A DNA stretch of 8,024 bases from Treponema sp. (GTDB lineage: Bacteria > Spirochaetota > Spirochaetia > Treponematales > Breznakiellaceae): contig WQXE01000085.1 in NCBI GenBank assembly GCA_009784995.1, forward strand, positions 1 to 8,024. Reading direction: 5' to 3'. The position numbers were made by a program, and so were the translations under genes. Shown piece after piece: positions 1-6,392 of this stretch. Under the pieces are notes generated by a model. The model was not told the DNA's origin. It was given only the letters and a program-made list of their open reading frames with translations, and ran no database searches. Numbering within the stretch: position 1 is the stretch's first letter; each line of letters begins with the position of its first letter.

Positions 1-27
1 CAAAAAATAAAATAAAAGTGTTTTTAA

Positions 28-1344
28 TCATAAAGGTTCTCCGGCTAAAAGCGATGGCAGCCTTTTTGTTGAAGCGCGCAATGAAGGATAAATAACAGCT
101 GACGCGAGAATTAATAAAGTTAAAACAATATTAATAATGATTGTATTTGGCAGATATAACGCGGAAAGCCTTCCGTCTTTAAGAAATATTTCAAAGCTAG
201 GAAACCATGAAAAAGAAAAATTAGACGCGATCGCGCTAAAAATTGTGGAAATCAGAAAACCGCCAAAAAAAGAAATAATCCCAAGTATGGTAACCTCTGT
301 CCAAAGGACAATTCTTAAATCGCCGCCAAAAAATCCAATAGATCTCATTACACCCATTTCTTTTGTCCGTTCATGCAGTATAAGACGATATGTTACCGCC
401 GCGCTTACAAATATAATAATGAGCATAATTCCATATAAAAAATAAGTTATAATATTCATCGCTTCCATTAAATCTGATACTTCAGATAAATAAACAGGTA
501 GTGTATAAAGAAAAACCCTTGTACCTGACCAGGGTGTATTTCTTTCATACATCATATCTTCTCTGTTATAAACCAATGGTCCTGTCTGTATTCTATCTGA
601 TAAAACTTCATTCAAACGAACCCGGTTTTTTTCAGCGGCAGAACGATTATTTAAGAAGAATCCAATAATAGAACAATCATCATCGTTAAAAAGTAACAAA
701 CGATTAAGGCTTAACCTTGATATATAAACTTTATAATATCCAAATAAAGTTGTATCCTGAACAATTCCTTTAACGATAAATTGACCTGTATTTTTTTGAT
801 CTAATATATTTTCAATTTCCAGAATAATACTGTCTCCTACCCGCGCTCCCAATTCATTCGCGACAGGAGCAGAAAGAATAATTCCATCATCTCCAATAGG
901 ATGACTTATCGGCGAAACAAAATCCATCTTGGAAAATAAATATTCTTCATTGTCCCAATCGCAGCCAATCACATATCTTTGAACAACATAATTTCCGTTA
1001 AAAAATACAATTCCGGTATTATAAAACATTGTTCTGAATGTTATATGTTTTGGATTTAAATTTGAATCATTAGCGGCTTCCAGAATAATTGATATTTCTT
1101 CTGAACTCATATTATAACGATGGCTTGAAATTACTTCCGCGTTATAACCTACCGCTATAACATCTCCCGCGTAATGAGACTGCGCGGAATAATACACATT
1201 GTCATACATGCTGTCTTTTGTTGATGTTATAAATGTAACAACAGCAAAACAGAAAATTAAAGCAGCGAGCAAAAAACTATAGCGGCGTCTGTAACGGTAA
1301 AGATATTTTAAACCGAGTTTAAAAAGTATAAAAATCTTTTCCAT
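28..1344 (-). CDS. FtsX/MacB-type ABC transporter permease (second permease of operon)
   Basis: Inner-membrane subunit of a MacB/LolCDE-like ABC transporter, 438 aa. It shows the usual layout of the family: a basic N-terminus, TM1 at about residues 22-40, a long periplasmic domain (about 41-295), then three TM segments near 297-320, 346-372 and 399-421. The cytoplasmic loop after TM2 carries the family motif LHERTKEMGVMRSIG (about 323-337), the part that contacts the ATPase. The start ATG overlaps the stop of the upstream permease gene by one base (TAATG), with AGGG three bases before it, so translation is probably coupled. It is the last visible gene of the operon, and only 27 bp remain to the window edge. 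The C-terminus (LPSLLAGEPL) resembles the family's usual P-x-x-A-x-R-x-G ending only loosely. Family is clear. Substrate (lipoprotein, lipid, peptide or drug) cannot be told. Confidence 0.9.
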   Translation of the reverse strand: MEKIFILFKLGLKYLYRYRRRYSFLLAALIFCFAVVTFITSTKDSMYDNVYYSAQSHYAGDVIAVGYNAEVISSHRYNMSSEEISIILEAANDSNLNPKHITFRTMFYNTGIVFFNGNYVVQRYVIGCDWDNEEYLFSKMDFVSPISHPIGDDGIILSAPVANELGARVGDSIILEIENILDQKNTGQFIVKGIVQDTTLFGYYKVYISRLSLNRLLLFNDDDCSIIGFFLNNRSAAEKNRVRLNEVLSDRIQTGPLVYNREDMMYERNTPWSGTRVFLYTLPVYLSEVSDLMEAMNIITYFLYGIMLIIIFVSAAVTYRLILHERTKEMGVMRSIGFFGGDLRIVLWTEVTILGIISFFGGFLISTIFSAIASNFSFSWFPSFEIFLKDGRLSALYLPNTIIINIVLTLLILASAVIYPSLRASTKRLPSLLAGEPL

Positions 1345-2789
1345 TATCCCTGCCTCACCGCTTCCATAGGTTCAATACGTAAAGTAATATATATCGGATA
1401 AACTGACGCGATAATTCCGAATAAAACAGCTAAAAGAAAAGAAAATAAAGCTATATGCGGAATAAATTCAAGTGTTAATACAGAGCCGCCCAATAAAGAC
1501 GCGACCAGTTCGTTTGATATTTCCAACGACAATGAATTTAACCAATTAATAAATATTGAGCCTGCTATTATCCCCGCGATACCCGCGGTAACCGAAAGAA
1601 TAAAATTTTCCAGAAATACAAGAGAAGCTATATAAAAATCAGATGATCCTATTGCCCGCAATGTTCCAATTTCTCTTGTTCTTCGAAAAACATAAATTAA
1701 AAGAATATTTATAATAGTTACTACACCCGCGATACAAACAAGAAACATTCCCGCGTTAAATAAGATTTGAATAAAAAGAAGCAAAATAGCGGATTGTCCG
1801 ACAGAAACCCGCCAGTCAACCGCGATGACATCGTAAGGCTCCAGTTTTTTATTAAGTGAATTTATAAATTTTCCGGGTGAGGTATTATTATCAAGACTAA
1901 TTAAAACAAAGTTCCAATCCCCTCCGGCTAAATCAAAATCATCATCAGCTTTATTTTCAAATAACCATGATTGCAGAAAATCTGCGGAGAATCCTCCTTC
2001 CGCGCCCGATTGAGAATCAAACGTTTCCATATTGAATAAATCATCGATATCGTTATTAAAAAATAATAAATCATCATCAACTGTAATATTATTTGACGAC
2101 GCGATCTGTATGGAATTTAAAACTCTCACAGTTTGCGGATCGATAATTACAATTTCATTCATAAAAAGACCAGGATTTTCATAACTGAAAATACCTACAA
2201 GCGGAACTTCTCTTATTTTAAATCCATAATCTCCGCCGGATGTAAGAAGGAGTAAATCTCCAATTTCAGGAAAAATCCCTGTTCTTCTTTCAATTTTTAA
2301 AGCGCGATCCATAGTTATCATAGCGCCGTATTCACTGTTATGCAAAAATCTTCCATCTTCAAGAATAATTCCGGGAAACATATCAAAATATGTGCGCGTA
2401 TCTACTCCGCACAATAGTACAGGCTCCCTTATTCCTAAAAAATCCAGAAAAGCTTTTCCGGAAACTTGACTTGTTATTCCTGTTATGCCATTTTCTGAAT
2501 TAATTATTTCCATAACAGCATCGTAAGCCGGAAAAACCGGAATAACAAAAAAAGGATCTATAACAGGAGCGTTAGCTCCAAAAAGATTCATACTTACATC
2601 ACTCTTTTTTTGAAGCGCTACATCACCGGTAAGACTGCTGATAAAAGCTTTATGTAAACCTAAATTGGATCTTTCGATTATACTATTGCCGATAAAAAAC
2701 ACAAAACATATAATCGCTATAAGCAAAGTAATAATAGCGCTGTTCTTTTTATTTCTCGCTAAATTACGCAGTGCCAGAAAAAAAACCAT
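1344..2789 (-). CDS. FtsX/MacB-type ABC transporter permease (first permease of operon)
   Basis: Inner-membrane permease of the same transporter, 481 aa. TM1 is at about residues 17-37, the MacB-type periplasmic domain at about 38-330, and TM2-TM4 near 335-367, 387-415 and 443-470. The coupling loop reads RRTREIGTLRAIGSS (369-383) and the C-terminus has the typical EPMEAVRQG ending, both strong marks of the FtsX family. The start lies 2 bp after the ATPase stop, and its Shine-Dalgarno sequence (GAGGT) overlaps the end of the ATPase gene. With the downstream permease it probably forms a heterodimer, as LolC and LolE do (inference from the family). Odd point: residues about 236-290 of the periplasmic domain form a very acidic, Asn- and Gly-rich stretch (for example VDDDLLFFNNDIDDLF) that looks like an insertion compared with ordinary MacB-type domains. 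Confidence 0.92.
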   Translation of the reverse strand: MVFFLALRNLARNKKNSAIITLLIAIICFVFFIGNSIIERSNLGLHKAFISSLTGDVALQKKSDVSMNLFGANAPVIDPFFVIPVFPAYDAVMEIINSENGITGITSQVSGKAFLDFLGIREPVLLCGVDTRTYFDMFPGIILEDGRFLHNSEYGAMITMDRALKIERRTGIFPEIGDLLLLTSGGDYGFKIREVPLVGIFSYENPGLFMNEIVIIDPQTVRVLNSIQIASSNNITVDDDLLFFNNDIDDLFNMETFDSQSGAEGGFSADFLQSWLFENKADDDFDLAGGDWNFVLISLDNNTSPGKFINSLNKKLEPYDVIAVDWRVSVGQSAILLLFIQILFNAGMFLVCIAGVVTIINILLIYVFRRTREIGTLRAIGSSDFYIASLVFLENFILSVTAGIAGIIAGSIFINWLNSLSLEISNELVASLLGGSVLTLEFIPHIALFSFLLAVLFGIIASVYPIYITLRIEPMEAVRQG

Positions 2790-2791
2790 TA

Positions 2792-3481
2792 TTACCTCTG
2801 TGTATTATCCTGTTTAATAAGACCGTCTTCAAGAAAAATAACATGGTCTGCCATTTTCCAAATTTTAGGATCATGGGTAGAAAAAATAAAAGTAGTTTTT
2901 TCGTTCTTGTTAATTTCCTTCATTAAACTTAAAACTTTTTCTCCGGTTTGAGAATCAAGATTCGCGGTAGGTTCGTCCGCGATAACAATTCTGGGACTTG
3001 TTACCAAAGCGCGCGCTATCGCGACACGCTGCTGTTGACCGCCTGACAATTCCATTGGAACATGTTTATGTCTATCAGATAATCCAACAGCTTCCAATAA
3101 ATAATTAACCCTGTCACGCCTTTGATTTTTACTCAGTTTTTTTCCGGAAATAATTAAAGGAAGTTCAACATTTTCAAAAACATTTAAAACAGGCAATAGG
3201 TTAAATGATTGAAATACATATCCGAGCGTTTCACGGCGCAAACGCGCGAGTTCACCGCGATTTTGCTTGTCAATTTCAAGACCATTTATTAAAAGGCTGC
3301 CGCGGCTGAAACTATCGATAAGTCCGATTATATTCATTAATGTGGTTTTACCGGAACCGGAAGGACCTGCTACAGAGATGAATTCACCTTCTTTTATATC
3401 AAGATCGATACCTCTTAACGCTTGAACTTCAAGGCTTCCCATATGGTAGATTTTCCACAGGTTTTTAATAGAAATTATCAT
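2792..3481 (-). CDS. ABC transporter ATP-binding protein, LolD/MacB type
   Basis: Cytoplasmic ATPase, 229 aa, full length for the LolD/MacB-type class. Visible motifs: Walker A GPSGSGKTT (39-47), Q-loop glutamine in YVFQSFNLLP (Q91), signature LSGGQQQRVAIARAL (145-159), Walker B IVIADEP (165-171), D-loop around NLD and H-loop histidine in STHD (H203). It powers the two FtsX-type permeases encoded directly downstream. Such units move substrates out of the inner membrane or act as mechanotransmission machines, but the substrate here is unknown. The start MIISIKNLWKIY matches the normal beginning of the domain. A weak Shine-Dalgarno (AAGGAA) lies 11 bases before ATG. It is the first gene of the operon and has a good promoter upstream. 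No membrane-fusion (MacA-like) gene is in the visible part of the operon. Confidence 0.94.
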   Translation of the reverse strand: MIISIKNLWKIYHMGSLEVQALRGIDLDIKEGEFISVAGPSGSGKTTLMNIIGLIDSFSRGSLLINGLEIDKQNRGELARLRRETLGYVFQSFNLLPVLNVFENVELPLIISGKKLSKNQRRDRVNYLLEAVGLSDRHKHVPMELSGGQQQRVAIARALVTSPRIVIADEPTANLDSQTGEKVLSLMKEINKNEKTTFIFSTHDPKIWKMADHVIFLEDGLIKQDNTQR

Positions 3482-3517
3482 TTAAAATATGGTTCCTTTT
3501 TAACTATCGATATTAAT

Positions 3518-3546
3518 AATATACAGTTTTAACCGGAATTTTTCAA
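3518..3546 (-). promoter_or_regulatory. Sigma-70-type promoter of the ABC transporter operon
   Basis: On the minus strand TTGAAA (3546-3541) is followed after exactly 17 bases by TATATT (3523-3518). Transcription would start near 3511, giving a leader of about 30 bases to the ATPase start at 3481. It is the only good match in the 86-bp gap between the aminotransferase stop and the ATPase start. This suggests that the transporter operon is transcribed independently of the aminotransferase gene, although read-through is possible because no terminator hairpin is visible. Confidence 0.5.
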
Positions 3547-3567
3547 TGTATGATAGAATGTACAATT

Positions 3568-4695
3568 TTAAACACAATATTTAATCAATTCATCACACAC
3601 AATATCAACTTCTTCTATGGTCATCGTCGGATATAACGGCAATGTTAATTCATGAGCGCTTACATATTCAGCTTTAGGAGCAGGATTTATAATATCCTTA
3701 TACGCGCTAAAATTTTGAATAGCAGGATAATGGATGCTTGTTTGTATACCCGCTTGTTTCATGGATTCTATAACCGCCGCTCTGTCCAGCGAATCGCGAA
3801 GCAGTATAGGCATAATATGATAATTCGGTTTTCCTCGCGTAAAAAATCTGTAAGGAATTGAAATTGATGAAACATCATCAAGCCGTTTATAGTAATGCTC
3901 AACAAGTTTTTTACGTTTTTCATTTGAGGTTCGCAATTTTTCCAACTGAACAAGACCGAGAGCGGAACTAATTTCGTTAATACGATAATTTAAACCCGGC
4001 TTTATAACATCGTAGGAAATCGCTCTTCCTTTAAAACGGTCAAACGAAGGAACAGACATTCCGTGAGAACGAAGGAGACGCAGGTTTTCCAACAGCTTTT
4101 CGTTGCGCGTAACAATCATGCCACCCTCGCCTACCGCGATATTTTTATTAGCGAAAAAACTGAACGCCGCGACATCGCCAAAAGTTCCTAGAGCTCTATT
4201 ATTATAATCCGCTCCGGGTGTATGAGCGCAATCTTCTATTAAAAATAAATTATGCTTTTTACAAAGAGCGGATATTCGTTCCATGTCGCATGCGAACCCC
4301 GCGTAATGGACAATCATTACAGCTTTTGTTTTAGGGGTAATTTTCGATTCGATATCATCGGGATCCATTGACCAGTCATCCATCGATGTAATATCAGCGA
4401 GGATATTTTTCGCTCCAACCATGTTTGTAACATTTTGGTCGGCGATAAATGTAAGCGACGGGGTTATAACTTCATCACCATCTTTAATATCGAGCGCCAA
4501 AAGCGCCATGTGCAGCGCGGCGGTTCCGTTGGAAACGGCAAGACATTTTGTATCATGTCCCAAAAATCGCGCGAAAGCTGTTTCAAAGTTTTGGGTTTTT
4601 TCGCTTATCGCAAGCCAGCCGGAATTGAGAACTTCATTAACAATATTGAATTCTCTTTCGTCATAATCAATTTTATGAAGTTGTACGCGCCACAT
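3568..4695 (-). CDS. DegT/DnrJ/EryC1/StrS-family PLP-dependent sugar aminotransferase
   Basis: Fold-type I PLP enzyme of the family that transaminates nucleotide-linked keto-sugars for surface polysaccharides or secondary metabolites. Numbered from the start chosen here (375 aa): SNGTAALHMALLAL (55-68) forms the cofactor phosphate pocket, FLIEDCAHTPGA has the PLP-binding Asp (D155), and FSFFANKNIAVGEGG holds the Schiff-base lysine (K184). The C-terminal part has the usual TSIHYPAIQNFSAYK segment. Length and motif order are normal, so the enzyme should be active. I chose the ATG at 4695 because MWRVQLHKIDYDERE is where family homology should begin. An in-frame ATG at 4731 would add 12 residues overlapping the divergent aldolase gene and has no ribosome site. 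The sugar substrate cannot be deduced, and no dehydratase, epimerase or glycosyltransferase gene lies nearby. Confidence 0.93.
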   Translation of the reverse strand: MWRVQLHKIDYDEREFNIVNEVLNSGWLAISEKTQNFETAFARFLGHDTKCLAVSNGTAALHMALLALDIKDGDEVITPSLTFIADQNVTNMVGAKNILADITSMDDWSMDPDDIESKITPKTKAVMIVHYAGFACDMERISALCKKHNLFLIEDCAHTPGADYNNRALGTFGDVAAFSFFANKNIAVGEGGMIVTRNEKLLENLRLLRSHGMSVPSFDRFKGRAISYDVIKPGLNYRINEISSALGLVQLEKLRTSNEKRKKLVEHYYKRLDDVSSISIPYRFFTRGKPNYHIMPILLRDSLDRAAVIESMKQAGIQTSIHYPAIQNFSAYKDIINPAPKAEYVSAHELTLPLYPTMTIEEVDIVCDELIKYCV

Positions 4696-4731
4696 AGATA
4701 CATTATAATTGAAAGAATATGAAATTAACAA
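4681..4731. promoter_or_regulatory. Divergent promoter pair sharing a palindromic -10 box
   Basis: The 23-bp gap between the two divergent genes contains ATTATAAT (4702-4709), a perfect palindrome that supplies a TATAAT box on each strand. Plus strand: TTGTAC (4681-4686), 17-base spacer, TATAAT (4704-4709), start expected near 4716. Minus strand: TTGTTA (4731-4726), 18-base spacer, TATAAT (4707-4702), start expected near 4695. The predicted start points fall on, or 2-3 bases before, the two ATG codons, and neither gene has a convincing Shine-Dalgarno sequence. Both mRNAs may therefore be leaderless. Box positions are seen directly; promoter activity is inferred. Confidence 0.5.
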
Positions 4732-5381
4732 TGTCTAAAGAAGTACAAAGCGAAATCGAGAATGAAGGTATCATCGCGGTTTTGGAAATTGAATCAGAAA
4801 AAAACGCCGTTCCGCTCGCGAAAGCCCTTTTTGAAGGCGGCATCAAAATAATTGAGCTCGCGTTGCGTACGCAGGCTGCCATCCCTTCGATTTCCTTGAT
4901 CGCGAGGGAAGTTCCGCAAATGTATATAGGAATTGGGACGATTATCGAACCGGGGCAAGCCGCAATCGTAAAAAATGAAAATGGAGTACGGTTCGGAGTC
5001 TCTCCCGGCATAAACCCCGAAATTGTAAAAGAGGCGATTGCCGCAGGTCTTCCGTTCGCGCCGGGTATCGCGACCCCAAGCGAACTGGAACAGGCAATTT
5101 CTCTTAGCTGCCGTGTGGTAAAATTTTTCCCCGCCGAAGGTATGGGAGGATTAAACTATTTAAAAAATATAAACGCCCCGTACAATCATTTGGGAATAAA
5201 ATACATTCCGCTTGGCGGCATTACTATTGAGAACCTAAAAAATTACGCTCAGTTTAATCCCGTGCTAGCGGTCGGCGGAAGCTGGATCGCGAGTAAGGAA
5301 TTAATAAACGCTCAAAACTGGACAGAAATTACAAAAAGAGCGAAGGAAGCCAAAGAGATATGGCGGGGGAATAGGAAGTGA
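4719..5381 (+). CDS. eda: KDPG/KHG-type aldolase (2-keto-3-deoxy-6-phosphogluconate / 4-hydroxy-2-oxoglutarate aldolase family)
   Basis: Class I aldolase of the Entner-Doudoroff/Eda family, cytoplasmic, 220 aa, near the usual length of about 210. It normally splits KDPG into pyruvate and glyceraldehyde 3-phosphate, or 4-hydroxy-2-oxoglutarate into pyruvate and glyoxylate. Landmarks: IIELALRT with the catalytic Glu (E46) and the phosphate/carboxylate Arg (R50), GIGT (T74), SPG (95-97), VVKFFPAEGMGG with the Schiff-base Lys (K135), and VGGSW (S188). One pocket residue differs: the family's PTGG is PLGG here (L165, equivalent to Thr161 of the E. coli enzyme), so substrate preference may be altered. 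The ATG at 4719 lacks a clear ribosome site. A second ATG at 4731 (MSKEVQ) is an alternative. No 6-phosphogluconate dehydratase gene is near. The last 63 bases are repeated as a relic at 6393-6455. Confidence 0.93.
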   Translation: MKLTMSKEVQSEIENEGIIAVLEIESEKNAVPLAKALFEGGIKIIELALRTQAAIPSISLIAREVPQMYIGIGTIIEPGQAAIVKNENGVRFGVSPGINPEIVKEAIAAGLPFAPGIATPSELEQAISLSCRVVKFFPAEGMGGLNYLKNINAPYNHLGIKYIPLGGITIENLKNYAQFNPVLAVGGSWIASKELINAQNWTEITKRAKEAKEIWRGNRK

Positions 5382-5385
5382 ATTT

Positions 5386-5473
5386 ATACCTGTGGTATGG
5401 ACATGAATGAACACAAATAAGTAGCTGTTACCAAAAACTACCAACCAGTAGGTAAACTCGAATCCAGGTTTTC
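5386..5473. repeat. Direct repeat, copy A (partner at 7078-7157)
   Basis: Starts with the 13-base interrupted palindrome ATACC-TGT-GGTAT (5386-5398), continues GGACATGAAT, then, after about 9 bases missing from the partner, runs from GTAGCTGTTA (5421) to AATCCAGGTTTTC (5473). From 5421 on it matches 7103-7157 at about 50 of 55 positions, including the uninterrupted match ACTACCAACCAGTAGGTA. It occupies the whole space between the aldolase stop and the Rpn-like remnant, so this gap has no gene of its own. Confidence 0.85.
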
Positions 5474-5476
5474 TGT
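5438..5476 (-). pseudogene. 3'-end relic of a beta-helix repeat protein gene
   Basis: Read on the minus strand, 5476-5438 encodes TENLDSSLPTGW followed by TAG. The beta-helix gene at 7122-8024 ends TENLDSSIPTGW followed by TAG, so 11 of the last 12 residues and the stop agree. Upstream of 5476 the reading frame leaves beta-helix sequence at once and enters DNA of the Rpn-like remnant. This stub is therefore the cut-off 3' end of another, or a duplicated, beta-helix gene. It has no start and cannot be expressed as a protein. Confidence 0.75.
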
Positions 5477-5480
5477 AGAT

Positions 5481-5759
5481 CTACGGCTGTAATAAACGTT
5501 GTTTTATTTCTTCTGATGAAAGTCCCTGCTCAAATAATTCCAAGATATATTTTCGTTCATTTTCACGACCCTTATCGTGAGCGTAATTAAGTTCGGCAGT
5601 TCTGTCGCATTCAGCCATCATATATCTGGTATAAGCCCACATTTCTTCTTCAGATTGGGCAACATGCGCCATTCGTTCATCCGCCGTTTGTATCGTAGAA
5701 TCCATCTTAACTCCTTCTCTTTCTAAAATCATATCATAAATATTTGAGAAATTCATCAC
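5481..5759 (-). CDS. Probable C-terminal remnant of an Rpn-like PD-(D/E)XK nuclease/transposase protein
   Basis: Short ORF of up to 92 aa. The sequence (SEEEMWAYTRYMMAECDRTAELNYAHDKGRENERKY, then ILELFEQGLSSEEIKQRL) looks like the charged helical tail of Rpn/YhgA-like PD-(D/E)XK proteins, which are often annotated as transposases. The assignment is from memory of the family and is moderate. The N-terminal nuclease domain (about 200 residues) is missing. The ORF begins at a GTG inside the 26-bp repeat that ends the neighbouring GxxExxY cassette, with an in-frame stop four codons further up. This suggests that the parent gene was cut when that segment arrived. An internal ATG at 5705 is preceded at five bases by AGAAGGAG, an excellent ribosome site, so a 74-residue peptide starting MDSTIQTADERM could still be made. 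No catalytic residues remain. Confidence 0.5.
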   Translation of the reverse strand: MMNFSNIYDMILEREGVKMDSTIQTADERMAHVAQSEEEMWAYTRYMMAECDRTAELNYAHDKGRENERKYILELFEQGLSSEEIKQRLLQP

Positions 5760-5781
5760 GCAAAGACGCTAAGACGCAAAG
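5756..5781 (+). repeat. 26-bp inverted repeat, left end of the GxxExxY segment
   Basis: Begins TCACGCAAAGACGCTAAGAC and ends GCAAAG. Its reverse complement matches 6177-6202 at 24 of 26 positions. It is itself built of repeated ACGC-AAAG/TAAG units. It ends two bases before the stop codon of the GxxExxY gene (TAG on the minus strand at 5786-5784) and covers the first codon of the Rpn-like remnant. Confidence 0.85.
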
Positions 5782-5783
5782 TT

Positions 5784-6302
5784 CTAATCGGGAAGTCCAT
5801 TAACAATTCTATATATCCCATTTTTCATTAATTCTGATCCAAAATTAATAATAAAACCCAGTTTTGTATTAGTTAATTTCAAGTATGTTAATAATTGTTT
5901 TGTATGAGCAGGTATTATTTTTTCTACAGATTTCAATTCAATTATTACTTTTCCTTCGATAAATAGATCTACTCTGAAACCTTCATCAAAATGTTCTCCT
6001 AAGAATTCAATAGGAATGGAAACCTGTCGCTGAACGTATAAACCTTTTTTCGCCAATAACTTTGCAAATATGGTTTCATATACATTTTCTAATAAACCCG
6101 AACCAAAATTGTTATGCAGCCAATAAACAGAATCTACTACAATAGCTCCAATTTCATTTTCATTAATCTTTTCGTTCTTGGCGTCTTCGCGTCTTTGCGT
6201 GAAATTATTGGGAGAATTTAGGGGGTCGAACTTTCTGTTAGAAGCAGACCCAAAAGTTAAGTTTTTCATGCCCTTATATGGGTCAAAAGTGCCATTTTGC
6301 AT
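5784..6302 (-). CDS. GxxExxY family protein (PD-(D/E)XK nuclease-like fold)
   Basis: 172 aa as called from the ATG at 6302. The family signature is GLLENVY (69-75). Further on, FRVDLFIEGKVIIELKS gives D112, E122 and K124 in the D...ExK spacing of PD-(D/E)XK nucleases, followed by KQLLTYLKLTN and the C-terminal IINFGSELMKNGIYRIVN. The conserved domain (about residues 47-170) is complete at the usual length of about 125. The biological role of the family is unknown. The start is doubtful: family homology begins only around NENEIGAIVVDSVYWLH (47-63), while residues 34-42 (FTQRREDAK) are the translated inverted repeat and residues 1-33 come from DNA outside it. There is no good ribosome site before the ATG at 6302 or the one at 6269 (MKNLTF). 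The gene may be borrowing an upstream start after insertion. Confidence 0.8.
   Translation of the reverse strand: MQNGTFDPYKGMKNLTFGSASNRKFDPLNSPNNFTQRREDAKNEKINENEIGAIVVDSVYWLHNNFGSGLLENVYETIFAKLLAKKGLYVQRQVSIPIEFLGEHFDEGFRVDLFIEGKVIIELKSVEKIIPAHTKQLLTYLKLTNTKLGFIINFGSELMKNGIYRIVNGLPD
6177..6202 (-). repeat. 26-bp inverted repeat, right end of the GxxExxY segment
   Basis: Reads CTTGGCGTCTTCGCGTCTTT then GCGTGA on the plus strand, the reverse complement of 5756-5781 except at two positions. It lies inside the 5' part of the GxxExxY reading frame and encodes its residues 35-42 plus part of codon 34 (within FTQRREDAK). The repeat therefore doubles as N-terminal coding sequence. Confidence 0.85.
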
Positions 6303-6392
6303 GACCGAAAATGAAAATATTTTTTATTTTTTTTACTTTTCGTTTTTACTTGTACTCTTTTCGTATTATATAGCGGCTATTATTAACAAAAT

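Larger units (their letters stand above)
5756..6202 (-). mobile_element. Candidate mobile gene cassette: GxxExxY gene bounded by inverted repeats
   Basis: A 447-bp unit defined by two 26-bp inverted repeats (24/26 match) that tightly enclose the conserved part of a GxxExxY gene. The left end abuts a decapitated nuclease gene, as expected after insertion. Similar repeats encoding a TQRREDAK-like peptide are, from memory, common around GxxExxY genes in unrelated bacteria. No transposase or recombinase is inside, so any movement would depend on enzymes supplied elsewhere. Cassette status is inference; the repeats are directly visible. Confidence 0.5.

Noticed and set aside
137..445. Plus-strand ORF of 102 aa opposite the second permease
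   Set aside because: It is fully antisense to a well-supported permease gene, with no motif and no ribosome site.
3652..3953. Short ORFs on both strands inside the aminotransferase gene
   Set aside because: These are shadows of the aminotransferase reading frame without start signals or recognisable domains.
4421..5011. ORFs antisense to the aminotransferase 5' half and to the aldolase 5' half
   Set aside because: Overlap with strongly supported genes and no independent coding evidence.
3568..5381. Aminotransferase and aldolase as one sugar pathway
   Set aside because: They are divergent, share no obvious metabolite, and no sugar-nucleotide or Entner-Doudoroff gene is close. Their neighbourhood may be accidental.
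5386..5398. Palindromes as intrinsic terminators of the aldolase, protease or beta-helix genes
   Set aside because: The stems are five base pairs and no T-tract follows on either strand at any of the three sites.
5738..6220. Target-site duplication around the GxxExxY cassette
   Set aside because: 5738-5755 and 6202-6220 look alike (about 15 matches over 20 columns with gaps), but both are AT-rich and the alignment needs three gaps, so chance cannot be excluded.
6203..6300. Missing N-terminal nuclease domain of the Rpn-like gene on the far side of the GxxExxY cassette
   Set aside because: Translation on the minus strand gives only the leader MQNGTFDPYKGMKNLTF and onward, with no recognisable Rpn or PD-(D/E)XK sequence.
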